From contig NW_014577169.1 of the NCBI RefSeq assembly GCF_000485595.1, positions 130,950 through 154,865 of the forward strand: DNA of 23,916 nt, read 5' to 3'. Under the pieces are notes generated by a model. It made no database searches. It saw only the letters and a list, made by a program, of their open reading frames with translations, and was not told the origin of the DNA. The stretch comes from Priapulus caudatus. Taxonomy: Eukaryota; Priapulida; Priapulimorpha; Priapulimorphida; Priapulidae. The position numbers were made by a program, and so were the translations under genes. Below, piece by piece: positions 9,857-20,067 of this stretch; the stretch's first letter is position 1, and each line of letters opens with the position of its first letter.

Positions 9857-9968
9857 CAGCAGAAACAGTGCTCAGCAGCAGCAGCAGCAACAGCAGCAAC
9901 AACAGTAGTAGCAGCAGCAACAGCAACAGTAGCAGCAACACAAGTGCTCAGCAGTAGCAGTAGTAGTA
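9857..9968. repeat. CAG/CAA/TAG trinucleotide tract, copy B
   Basis: Same tract as 661-760, about 40 bases upstream of the EF-hand exon on the minus strand. Confidence 0.8.
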
Positions 9969-10224
9969 AAAAAGGAAATAAATAATAATAATAAATGATT
10001 ATTTCCATAATTGAATTTTTTTCAGTAGGAGCAAGTCAAATTCATGACTAGGGGATCTGTTAGTATTTCTCCTGCTAATGCACCCAATTGATACTGGTTT
10101 TCATTAAGCATTTTAGAACATACCTCATCAAAGAGCCTTTTCCACTGCGATTCATTCTGAAATGTAAACGAAGACATATCCAGAGACTGTGAATTGATTA
10201 CCTGATACTACCAGGGAAAAAATT
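9969..10224. other. Unannotated stretch
   Basis: AT-rich counterpart of 780-1039. Nothing recognised. Confidence 0.4.
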
Positions 10225-10380
10225 AAAAGGTATTTTTCGGGGGCTACTTTTTAAGCTCGCGTGCATGAAAATAGCACTCTAAAATTTGGTTTGCATTGAA
10301 ATCTATGCAAATTTACGGGGGCTCTTTTTGGCATTTCGGGGGCTAAATCGCCCCGAGCCCCCGTGTATTTTTTTCACTGG
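10225..10380. repeat. GGGGGCT-containing repeat-like segment, copy B
   Basis: Three GGGGGCT motifs occur in AT-rich context, with the last paired to CGAGCCCCC as a short hairpin. This copy is more regular than copy A. Family unknown. Confidence 0.35.
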
Positions 10381-10510
10381 ACACTACAAACATCGCTTTA
10401 GTAAAACGGTATGTAGGCCCCTGCCAAGTATCTATACAAGCCCTGTGCCTAGATGCATGCTGTACGTGTATAGTGGGTATAGAATATCTGCTGCTGCCCT
10501 ACCTACAGGT

Positions 10511-10549
10511 TATAAATACCTTTGGGCAAAGCACTGCATCTGTTCACTC
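10511..10549 (+). promoter_or_regulatory. TATA box with initiator-like motif (copy B)
   Basis: TATAAATA (10511-10518) and TTCACTC (10543-10549), as in copy A. No downstream exon recognised. Confidence 0.25.
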
Positions 10550-10886
10550 CAGCCTAGCTGATCACAGCACAGTACATCATAACATATTTCGGTATTATCA
10601 AGATATTATGGTAACATTAGAGTAATTTAACTTTTTGATAAATCCTTGTTATTTGCCTGTTACTGTTAACAACAGTTTCAATAACTGTTCTAGATTTTCA
10701 CACAGAACAAATGCATGGATTTATTATGTGATAAAAAATTACTCTGATGATAAAATTAGTATACCCAGTTTGGCCACAGTTTATTCAAAATGCAATATAA
10801 CTTCTAGAAGTCAAATTCAAATCTTTAACATGCAGTGCATTTTGGGACATTTTGGCTACCATACACATGTACAGTACACTGCTTAG

Positions 10887-11165
10887 GCTCATAGGGTCTA
10901 TATGTCCCCCAGGGTACCGCCGGAACGTACCCTGGTAACTATCTGATATGGTTAAGGTTAGGGTTAGGGTTAGTGAGTAAGCGTAGGCGACTCTCGAGAC
11001 TCGTTAGTGGAGTAGGCGAGGTACGGTCCGGCATATTAGATAGTACCAGCAGAGCATATAAATCACGTTGATTTATATGCTTTGGTACCAGGGTACGTTC
11101 CGGTATACCGGACCGTACCCAGGGTACGGTCCGGCAGTACCCTGGAGAACATCGACCCTCTCAGC
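10887..11165. mobile_element. Non-autonomous inverted-repeat element (about 280 bp), copy B
   Basis: The left end reads CATAGGGTCTATATGT, CCCCAGGGTACCGCCGGA, ACGTACCCTGG. The right end read on the opposite strand is GAGGGTCGATGTTCT, CCAGGGTACTGCCGGA, CCGTACCCTGG. That gives terminal inverted repeats of roughly 45 bp with an inner GTACCCTGG/CCAGGGTAC stem. The centre has a perfect AGCATATAAATCA inverted pair across CGT. A second copy of the CCAGGGTAC palindrome sits inside the right end. No coding capacity. The superfamily is not assignable by eye. Confidence 0.6.
10957..10972. repeat. Short telomere-like TTAGGG run
   Basis: GGTTAGGGTTAGGGTTA lies inside the foldback element of copy B. Copy A has a degenerate version (GGTTAGAGTTTAGG). 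It is too short to be a telomere remnant with confidence. Confidence 0.6.
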
Positions 11166-12086
11166 ACTGCTTAGCCTTGGCCATTATTGAAATTCAGCAT
11201 GTAAACTACAGGGTGAACAACGATAAAAACTGAAAAACCACACCTTTGTTCTTGCTGCAGGAACTTATGCAAGGTTATGCACGTACTTTGACAAAATATA
11301 CTACTTTAATTAATATCAATCAGCTATCTGTGCTTAATTCAATAAGACCAATCACTTGCTACTAACACGCGTGAGCCGAGCAAATCTCTGATTATCACAG
11401 GCATTTGTTAAACTTGATAATTGTTTAGTTTCTTTACAGTCAATCTGATATGAACGTGGTTATGTAGCCTTTTGCTCAACTAGAGGCTATTGCTCCTATT
11501 CGCAATGAGGACATTCCTAAACCCAATATAACATAAATAATAAATAATATATGGGTTATATAACTGGGCAATAAAACCCACAGTGCTGGGAAATGGCTTT
11601 GGGTTTGGAACTTTGCCACATGGAAGCTTAATTTGATTCAGCTCAATAGCACTGCCGCTAATTAAATCGGACATGGCCCAATAGTTTGTGCTTTTAGTTC
11701 GTTTGGGTTTGGCAAATGGCCCAATCAGGCTAAATTAAATTGAGTTGAGTACGATTTCCGGGTGGCAAACCCCAATCTTCTATAGGTACAACAATCACTA
11801 TACATGCAAACTAAATGATAACAGATAATGCAGTGCAGATTACAATATAATTACTGTATTAATTTATGTTAGAAGTGCTTATAACTAATATTGTTAACAA
11901 TTTATACTGTATAGTATACTACTGCATCAGTGCATGCGTATTATTCATGCCAGCATTACTAATAGTAATATTATTTGGTTAGAATTGCCATACCCAACCT
12001 GCGCTGCCTGAAACAACTAATCCACTTCAGCACCCTTAAACGAATTACCAACACCACTAGTGAACGCAAAATAGTGGTTGGAAGGT
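11166..12086. other. Unannotated stretch, about 0.9 kb
   Basis: Counterpart of 1998-3023. No open frame shared by both copies. Confidence 0.4.
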
Positions 12087-12190
12087 ACTCCTGCTATAGC
12101 TCTAGTACTATAGCCCGCAGGATCGCTGCCGCAGGCCTGCGGCAGCGATCCTGCGGGCTATGCCTATAGTACTAGAGCTACTCCTGCTAT
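12087..12190. mobile_element. 82-bp near-perfect palindrome with 11-bp direct repeats, copy B
   Basis: The arms meet at GCCGCAGG/CCTGCGGC with no loop. Outer parts are AGCTCTAGTACTATA and its complement. A 6-base asymmetry (GGCATA) lies in the right arm. The flanks are identical ACTCCTGCTAT (12087-12097 and 12180-12190). The arms match better here than in copy A, consistent with errors in copy A. Probable small DNA-transposon derivative. Confidence 0.72.
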
Positions 12191-12754
12191 TACTATTAGT
12201 ATTAGTATTAACATAAACACATTCATAGAGCTCTATACCATAGAATTATATAAATATGTTCATGATACTAATCTTGTTAGTAGGTAGTTTAGTATTTTTA
12301 ATTTTAGTATTTTCCCCAGTGCAACTATGACTATGCTACCATCATTTGATCAGTCTCTACCGGCTGGGCCTCCAAGGTTGGTAACTCCATCTTGTAGGTG
12401 TCTTCCTTTCTGCCCGTGCACAGCTTATTATATTCAAACGATTGAGCAAGCTAACGAACTCAGCGCATTATATCACACCTTGGTAAAACCATAGTAAAAA
12501 TCAACAATCTTTCCCAAGCACAGGGCAAAGTGCAATGTACAGGTGCTTACACAACGCCGTGTTAAAGCTAGTTGGCTTTTCAACAGCCAGTATTTAATTA
12601 CCAAAGTAAAAAGTACAAATAAAAATACTAATTGATTGCCTTTAGGACAAATGAGAAATTATGAATTAAATATATATGCTAAGACATTATTTTAAAATAA
12701 ATATTTAGAATTTAATGACCGAAGCTGACGTCATGAGACAGACATGCATTGTAC
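12191..12754. other. Unannotated stretch with a CRE-like site
   Basis: Counterpart of 3129-3723, including TGACGTCA near 12727. No gene recognised. Confidence 0.35.
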
Positions 12755-12800
12755 CAAGAGCATATAAAGAAGGACATTATACCCTTCTTTATAGGCTCTT
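12755..12800. repeat. Short hairpin, copy B
   Basis: AAGAGCATATAAAGAAGG pairs with CCTTCTTTATAGGCTCTT across a loop of about 9 bases. Confidence 0.6.
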
Positions 12801-12819
12801 GATTGTACATATCTATGGT

Positions 12820-12900
12820 ACATACCATAGAAATAATATAGATAACCATCTATACCATCTATAATATAGGTTATCTATATTATTTCTATGGTACATACGC
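12820..12900. repeat. Hairpin with perfect 24-bp stem, copy B
   Basis: ACCATAGAAATAATATAG followed by ATAACC pairs fully with the arm ending CTATGGT, with a loop of about 20 bases. GTACATACGC lies outside. It could be a MITE remnant. A small-RNA hairpin is possible but not indicated by anything else. Confidence 0.65.
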
Positions 12901-13593
12901 ATTTCAGTAATCACGTAGTTCACGCGTCGCGTGTTATGTCTGGTCTAAAAAATTTATTAAAACAAATCCATAATCCAAAACTCGACGATAATCGGTTTAT
13001 TAATTATTTATCGGTTAAGCCTTAATTTAGTCACTCGATAACCATAGCAGTTATAGCTGTTCAACGTCGTATATAGCTATAACTTATTTTGCTTGGGGCA
13101 AGGCCACCCGAGGTGTGTATTTTGGGCAGTTGACCGCACTGGCAGCCGGATTTAAGTCCCCTCTCCCCACACAAACACCACCACCACGCTAACGCAATTT
13201 GATTTTGTTTACTTTATTTGTATTTACTCAGCTAATCATTCATATATACTTATTGTTAAAATAAATTTTAAATCAAGAATTTAGATAACTACAAAGATTA
13301 TATACATAAAAAGTATGACAAGCACGCGTCCATTGTGGTCAGGCTACATAAATTACTCTTAATCATTAAACAATTTAGCATGCAGCAATTTGAACTAACG
13401 AAATATACAGGTTATTATATTTACATAATTTATATAGTTGTTCTACACTATTTACAATTTGATCTACTGGCGAAATACGAACTGCCTCCAACATTTCAAC
13501 ATTTTCCATTCAAACCTTTTTGAGCTTAATTCTTTAACAGCCTAGCCATGTATATATCTTACTTTATTTCTTAAAAATTTCCCTCCCTCTAGA
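12901..13593. other. Unannotated stretch, about 0.7 kb
   Basis: Counterpart of 3863-4569. AT-rich; nothing recognised. Confidence 0.4.
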
Positions 13594-13768
13594 ACGGTGG
13601 TTCCTATAACCTTTTTTGAGTCATGGAACCCTTTGAGAATCTGCATGATGAAAGCTACGGACCCCTCCACAGAAAAATGCACATAAGCACATAAACACGA
13701 AATTTTGCATACAATGGGGTTCACGGACCCCCTGAAGCCCATCCACGGACGCCAAAGGAGTCCATATA
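13594..13768 (-). mobile_element. hAT-type MITE-like element, copy B
   Basis: This better preserved copy begins GGTGGTTCCTATAACC, then TTTTTTGAGTCATGGAACCC, GAGAATCTGCATGATGAAAG, CTACGGACCCCTCCACAG, AAATGCACATAAGCACATAA, AATTTTGCATACAATGGGG and CACGGACCCCCTGAAGCC. These motifs are the hallmark order I recall for hAT MITEs in vertebrate genomes. The end opposite GGTTCCTATAACC is not preserved. No transposase. Orientation is arbitrary. Confidence 0.55.
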
Positions 13769-13824
13769 TAGACCACACCCTTGCCCTCTAAATTTGCGGT
13801 CCTGGCTGAAGTATACATGAGCAA

Positions 13825-13825
13825 T

Positions 13826-13856
<31 letters not shown>

Positions 13857-14025
13857 TGTGGCTGAGGTGGCGTGTCGGCGTCGTGCTGTGTGCGTGTGCG
13901 TGGTGTGTGTGGCGTGCGCGCGCGCGTCGATCTCTCTCTCTTCGCTCTCTCTCTCTCTCTCTCTCCTCCTCTCGCTGCTATAATAAAAATATATATATAT
14001 AATAGTATATAATATAATATAGTAA
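13825..14025. repeat. Compound microsatellite GT - CT - AT, copy B
   Basis: (GT)n to about 13920 with interruptions, (CT)n about 13930-13977, then AT-rich to about 14025. Confidence 0.88.
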
Positions 14026-14340
14026 TTTGCAATGTTAATGCGGACCTCCTTTCATCTAATAAGAGGCAATCGCTTACATAGTTTCACAAACGAAAGCTAC
14101 TCTAGAGTAAGACAGCTGTTTTCGAATAGCTCAATTCAAACCAACGGAAGAAAGCGTCGGAAGGGTAATGCTCATAATAAGATAATCTTGAGCAAATAAA
14201 ATTTTCATATTAACTCTACTATGATTTGCTCATATATAATGATTTCAACAAAAATAAAAGTAACAAAAAACGAAACCGAATGAAGCGGCGACGAAATTGG
14301 GCAACGGATGAGAAATTATTATCTGATTGATGTTGGATAG
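14026..14340. other. Spacer between microsatellites, copy B
   Basis: Counterpart of 5065-5400. No gene signal. Confidence 0.4.
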
Positions 14341-14987
14341 AGGAGGATGGATGGAAATAGATGGATGATATTATCGGATGATGGATGGATGGATGATGAT
14401 CAGAATGGATATGGATGGATGATGGATGGGATGAAGGAGGATGATGATGAGGATGATGATGGATGGAAGGATGATCGATAGATGGATGGATGGATGATGA
14501 TGAGGATGATGATGATGGATGATGGATGGATGATGGAATTGATGGATGGAGGATTGATGGATGGATGAGTGGATGATGAGATGATGGATGATGGATGGAT
14601 GATGGATGATGGATGTGATGGATGATGGATGGAATGACTGATGGACTGAGATGAGAAATGATGGATTGATGGAATGGATGATTGATGCATGGACTGGATG
14701 GACTGCGCGATGGATCGGATGGCTGGAGGATGATGATGATGGATGGATGAATGACTGCATGAGGATGGATGAGGATGGATGGATGATGATGGATGATGAA
14801 TGGATGATGGATGGATGCGATGATGATGGATGAATGGAGATGGAAGATGGCATGGATGATGATGGATGATGATGGATGGATGGCGATGGATGATATGGAA
14901 TCGGAGATGCACTGATGATGAGGATCGAGAATGGATGATGAGGATGGATGGATGAATGACTGGATGGATGGATATGTATTGATGATG
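14341..14987. repeat. GATG tetranucleotide array, copy B, about 650 bp
   Basis: Degenerate GATG/GGAT array with many GATGAT phase slips, more irregular than copy A. The long His/Pro/Ser-rich minus-strand frames are artefacts of the repeat. Confidence 0.95.
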
Positions 14988-15143
14988 GAGAAGGATAAAT
15001 ATAATATATTTACCATTTTTTTAATCAAATCTATCCCGGTTGCTTCATCCATACTTCGACCGCCGCACGCCGAAAATCGTGGTGAGGATTACGCATACAT
15101 GAACTTTCGATGACAAGGAAACATAGCGTCGCAATAAACTACA
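14988..15143. other. Spacer between microsatellites, copy B
   Basis: Counterpart of 6119-6313. Nothing recognised. Confidence 0.4.
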
Positions 15144-15256
15144 AATATATATATAAATAAGATATATACTATATCATATATATATATATAAAGAGAAGAG
15201 AGAGAAGCGAGATGAGAAGAAGAGAGAGAGAGAAAGAGAGAAAAGAGAAGAAGAGT

Positions 15257-15289
<33 letters not shown>

Positions 15290-15395
15290 GGAAGAGAGCA
15301 GAAGAGAGAGAGAAGGACGAGAAAGAGGAAGATAGAATAGAGAAGAATAAGAGAGAGAGGAGAGAGAGATAGGAGAGAGAGAGTAGAGAGATGAG
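15144..15395. repeat. AT then AG microsatellite, copy B
   Basis: (AT)n about 15144-15190, then purine-only (AG)n with GAAGA interruptions to about 15395. The AG tract is nearly twice as long as in copy A. Confidence 0.92.
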
Positions 15396-15690
15396 CGAGC
15401 AGACTGATGCAGATAGATATCAGGCGGTGGGCATGGCATGCAGCATGCGGCCGGGCGGCCCGCTCCATTGACAGCCGGGCAACGCACCACGCAACACACG
15501 CCAGCGACACGCACGCACACACGCACACCACTGCCACATACGATTCACATCGCGCCACAACTGCACGCACACACCACACTACCAACACACCACACACCAC
15601 ACACACACAGGTACAGCACACACACACACACACAGTGTGTCCCACCCGAATACACAGCGCTAAGCCTACACTAGACAGTACGAAAATCCG
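15396..15690. other. Copy B-specific segment: GC-rich core and AC-rich tract
   Basis: It is absent from copy A, where the AG tract runs almost directly into CATA. A GC-rich piece (GGCATGGCATGCAGCATGCGG near 15430-15450, GGGCGGCCCG near 15454) is followed by an imperfect (AC)n tract at about 15500-15640. Both strands are open in several frames only because of the low complexity. Confidence 0.6.
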
Positions 15691-16664
15691 TACTACATAC
15701 AAGCATACATACAGACTACATTACATACAACAATACGATACAATACAGGACATACATACATCGACCAACTTGATCATACATACATACATACATACATACA
15801 ATATCATACAACATATCATACATACCATACAACAACAATACATGACATACATACAACATACATCACAACAACAATACAACATACATACATACATACATAC
15901 ATACATACAACATACATACATACATACATAATACAACATACATACATGACATACAATACATACATACTACATACAAACACAAATACATACATACATACAA
16001 CATACATACACATACATACATACATACAACATACATACAGACATACAACAACAACATCGATACATACATACATACATACATAACATACATAATTACATAA
16101 GCATACAGCTGACATACATACCAAAACATACATACATACATTACAACCATAACAGACATACAATACATAATACAACATACATACATACATACATACATAC
16201 ATACATACATACATTACATACATACATAACCAACATACATACATACATACAATACATACATACAACATAACATACATAACATACATGCATACAACATACA
16301 TACATACATACATACATACATTACATACATAACATACATACAACCATACATACATACGAACATAACATACAACATAAATACATACATACTATACATACAT
16401 ACAGAGTACAATAACAGACCATACAACATACATATCATCCATACATACATAGCATACAACTATACCAAACATACATACATACAAGTACATACATACAACA
16501 TTACATACATACATACATACAGTACGAGTACATACATACATACCATACAATACATACATACATCAACATAACATACATACATACACTACATAGCATACAT
16601 ACATACATAAACTACATACATACATACATAACTGATACATAAACATACATAAACACACATACCA
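15691..16664. repeat. CATA tetranucleotide array, copy B, about 970 bp
   Basis: Hundreds of CATA units interrupted by ACAACA and single-base losses. Copy A has only about 68 bp of it. Tyr/Val/Cys/Met-rich minus-strand frames are artefacts. Confidence 0.95.
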
Positions 16665-17215
16665 ACAAGTAGATCGGACACAGACAACAAATTGGGTAGA
16701 TGCAGAACCATGCATAGCGCAGCAAAGCGCACCGCGCAAGGCTCAATACGGACGCGAAAATCGACTAAGTTCAATTTCGCTCCGACGATGAAAGAAAGCC
16801 AAGAAAATAATTCTGAATAAGCCGAACTGAGCAATGCAGCATCGTTGACTCGCCAGTTTCGGCCACGAGTGGAAAGTCGTTCCATTGCGAGTGGAGCCGA
16901 GCCCTCGCAAAGCGCCTGGCGCTTTAATTGGTTCTTACAGTAGATATGACGACCCGTGTGAAAGCGGCAGAAACGCGATTCGCTGCGTCAGGGGAGATTA
17001 TTCGCTGGTTCGATAAATACGGCAGAGCTCGCGGCCTTTGTCGAGCGATGCTAGCGCTTGCGGGCGGCAACAACTAAGGAGCCCGAGACGCAAATAATGA
17101 GTAAAAGGTAGGCGCCCCAGCCCCACGCCACACATCCAATCGCATCTGCGACCTCTGCCGCCATAACTCGCTCACTCGCCACCCCATGCCCAGTCGCTTG
17201 AACGGGAGACGTACC
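16665..17215. promoter_or_regulatory. CpG-rich block upstream of promoter, copy B
   Basis: Counterpart of 6557-7110. Again CG-rich, with many single-base differences and no shared reading frame. Confidence 0.35.
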
Positions 17216-17526
17216 CAATAAATTTCTCGCCTTGAGAACATATCAAAAGTTGAAATGTGCAATTATTAAATGGCAGAAATAGCAGACTTTATATGGGAAG
17301 TTCAACAAATATAATAATATATAGCCTAAGAGCAAGATAATAAAGATCTATTACTATCAAGCTATACTATACATTCTATATTATATCACTCCCTTCAATG
17401 AATTTAACTATACCCATAAACATATCCGCCAAACCGACCGACGGACCAGCCGACGCGTCCAACAACGAGCCTCCGAATCGTCATGATTTCGATCCCACCA
17501 AAGAAACACACACACTATACGCAGTC

Positions 17527-17635
17527 GTCACGTGACAAATCTACGTCACTAAGTACAAGTGTCAGGCCAGCCAATAAAACGAGAACGAGCCTGGTCAGCA
17601 GACCGCCTCGCTAACGGCTCGCGTGGTTATATATC
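17527..17635 (+). promoter_or_regulatory. Promoter module: E-box, CRE half-site, CCAAT, TATA (copy B)
   Basis: GTCACGTGAC (17527-17536), TACGTCA, CCAAT (17571-17575) and TTATATAT (17628-17635) occur in the same order and near-identical spacing as copy A. It lies about 3 kb upstream of the neuropeptide coding exon on the same strand, so it is a candidate promoter for that gene. Confidence 0.45.
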
Positions 17636-17657
17636 GTGCAATCCCCAAAGACGAGAT

Positions 17658-17789
17658 AACCACTAGGACAACACAGTATCAAGATAGCTGCGTCATAACT
17701 TCATCTGAAATCCCTAGATGCGCTAGTCTGCCAGCGCGTTGGACGATACCCTCCTACTTCTGCATCTCCCATGCGAACGTAGGACGCGC
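17658..17789 (+). other. Possible untranslated first exon, copy B
   Basis: Begins about 30 bases after TATA. The donor-like GGTGATT near 17789 corresponds to GGTGAGT in copy A. If real, it could splice to the acceptor at 20626 before the neuropeptide coding exon. Speculative. Confidence 0.22.
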
Positions 17790-17925
17790 CAATAACGGTG
17801 ATTCCCACGCTAGAGAATTAGTTGTTGCTGCTTGAAGCGCTGTGCTGTGGTATCTGCTCGCTAACGGAATTGCCTGCATGTGAACACGCCTATCTTGAAT
17901 TCACCGCATGTTGCGGGCGGTCCAC

Positions 17926-18467
17926 GGCCACTGGAACGGTTTCAATAATTAACATACAAAAAAAAACATCGAAATGTATTAATACCAAAGTCACGTTCTC
18001 TAACTAATCTGTGTTGGCACGAAATAACAAAATAAAAGAGGTAAATATTGTTGTGTTTGCGCACGGCACCGTGCGTCGGGTACTTGTGTGTTGCAAGAGA
18101 AACAGTTGACAGTAGATATCGATCCAATAATATCGATAAAGAGATAGAAAACAGTAAAGACTCTTGGTACAAAATACATTCGGTTATTACCCATATTTTT
18201 ATTGAAACGTCAAGTGCCTGGCTCGGCCACAGCAACCAGCATGCGTTCTATGTCACACATCGCCAGGCAGACATGCTTGTGCATCCTTGAGCGGTAATTA
18301 GCGAACGGCTCCGAAACCCCGTCACGCTGGTGGTACATTGTCAACCGATTCATCAAGCCCTGGTCTTGAATAATCGAAAACAATTTTTTTCGGTTAAAAA
18401 CGACTTGCGTAAGTAAATACATTTCGTTTTATTTACCACATTTAAAATATTTAAACGTCCAGAGTGA
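17926..18467. repeat. Trio of about 65-70-bp repeats, copy B
   Basis: 17926-17992 is inverted relative to 18155-18217 and 18401-18467, the same arrangement as in copy A, with more single-base losses. Confidence 0.65.
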
Positions 18468-19413
18468 CGGTTGCTAATGACGTCTGCATTCGCTGTACAA
18501 GCTCAGTCTGTGCTGCCTGGCATACTGCTCATTTTCGTCTGATAATCATGCAGCATCCCGTCCATAGTGAAGTATGTAATTATGATAATATGTAATTATT
18601 AAGAGCCCCACCGAATTAATTATATAACGTTAGCAGCGAAGAAGTAATTTATACAACCAGGTCATCGATTGCTAGAGTGCGTTGTACAACCTGATAAACC
18701 AGCGCGGCAATGTTGGTGATATACCATCTAAATGATATATGCATGAATAATACATTGTAATGACATATACATAATAAGGAGACCCTCATGGAAATGTATA
18801 CGAAGAAAAACCCTGTTAAGTAAACTGGCCCAAAATGGCATAAGTGTGAAGAAACGCTACACCGATTTGCGTCACGCAAGGCAACACGTAGACACCACAG
18901 TCCATGCGCGGTGTAGCTGAGGTAACGGTGCATTTACGACGAAAGAATCAATTGTCCGCCTTTGATATGTATTTATTGGGTAGTAAATGATTAATTCTAA
19001 CGTTAATTCATTGATGGCTTCATTTCGAAAAAAGTTCGTCCATCAATTTCATTATGTTAAATTTATTGTTTGATTCCCTTTTTATCACTAAGCATTTCTA
19101 TGCAATTGCGAAACTACGTTAATATACTGCGAGCCTATAGCGCTAAGAGCTTAACAGGAATAAACGTTAAGAATAATTTTGATTACCTGGTAGTCCCTGA
19201 TGAATTCACCAAGAAGAGAAGCAATACTCAGCCTTAAAATTAAACCTTACCAAAATACCTTATGCAATAAGTACTATATCTCGCTCTGATAATCATGACC
19301 GCAACACTATTAAAAGGGCAGATAGTTCGTGTAATTTGTCGCTAATTTGAACGAGCACCGGTAGATAACGGCAGCACAAGACGCTCTATGTTTGTCCAGC
19401 TAATGCTGAATAT
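18468..19413. other. Unannotated stretch, about 0.9 kb
   Basis: Counterpart of 8370-9342. No gene recognised. Confidence 0.4.
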
Positions 19414-19505
19414 TAATATTATTATTATTATTATTATTATTATGAATATTTTATGATAATATAATATTTTATTATAATTATAAATATTATTATGAATATT
19501 ATTAC
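19414..19505. repeat. (ATT)n and AT-rich tract at the right edge of copy B
   Basis: ATT units to about 19443, then AT-rich ATTATGAATATT stretches. The duplicated unit ends at about 19447. Confidence 0.8.
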
Positions 19506-19668
19506 ACTGAACATTTATATGGTTGATACGCGTCTCCTGCTTCAACGGTCTACATGCACGCCCGGTAGATAGAGAAATAGACGTACGCGAGGGTTTCTAC
19601 TTCGCATCGTAGCTTCACCCGAGAGCTTGCGAGGCTGAAGTTCTCTGGCTTGCATACCGCCGATGTAT

Positions 19669-19961
19669 CAACATGTTCTGCTTGCATCTATGACAAACAC
19701 GACATACGCATATACACTCTCCTATGACGCTATTTATCATAGGAAGATTCTTCCTATGCCAAATATTGGCGAGTCAACTTCGTTCCGCTTTACAGCTGAA
19801 ATTCACTGCTTGCGTTCATAATAGCGCTCCTAAATCCCTATGATGCGCACAACACATTCAACAATATTTGTTATAGGAAGAATCTTCCTATGACAAATAG
19901 TGTCATAGGAAAGTGTATAAGCGTATGTCGTATTTGTCATAGATGCTAGCAGAACAGGCTG
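19669..19961 (+). mobile_element. MITE with about 95-bp inverted termini, element 1
   Basis: The left end CAACATGTTCTGCTTGCATC and the right end (opposite strand) CAGCCTGTTCTGCTAGCATC begin terminal inverted repeats of roughly 95 bp. These continue through ACGACATACGC, CTATGAC and a perfect palindrome CATAGGAAGATTCTTCCTATG variant. A unique centre (about 19765-19855) contains TTCGTTCCGCTTTACAGCTG. No coding capacity. A second copy lies at 23447-23701 in opposite orientation. No clear target-site duplication is seen. Confidence 0.8.
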
Positions 19962-20015
19962 GGTGTGTAGCTGCCTCGGTCTTCCCCCCGGGGGTGGGTA
20001 CTCCGCATAGTGACG

Positions 20016-20022
20016 TATATAT

Positions 20023-20053
<31 letters not shown>

Positions 20054-20056
20054 TAT
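20016..20056. repeat. (TA)n microsatellite with TATATACA units
   Basis: Alternating TA with occasional C between the CG motif and the minisatellite. Confidence 0.9.
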
Positions 20057-20067
20057 GCGCCGCATTG

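Larger units (their letters stand above)
9394..19447. repeat. Tandem duplication, copy B (about 10.1 kb)
   Basis: A direct repeat of 175-9393. It is longer mainly because the AG - CATA region (15191-16664) is expanded by more than 1 kb. Consensus quality looks worse in the last third: many single bases present in copy A are missing at 16700-19400. Confidence 0.93.

Noticed and set aside
10957-10972. Interstitial telomere
   Set aside because: Under three TTAGGG units inside a foldback element, and degenerate in copy A. More likely part of the element.
15721-16459. Met-Tyr-Val-Cys-rich minus-strand frames in the CATA array
   Set aside because: Pure products of the CATA tetranucleotide repeat, almost absent from copy A.
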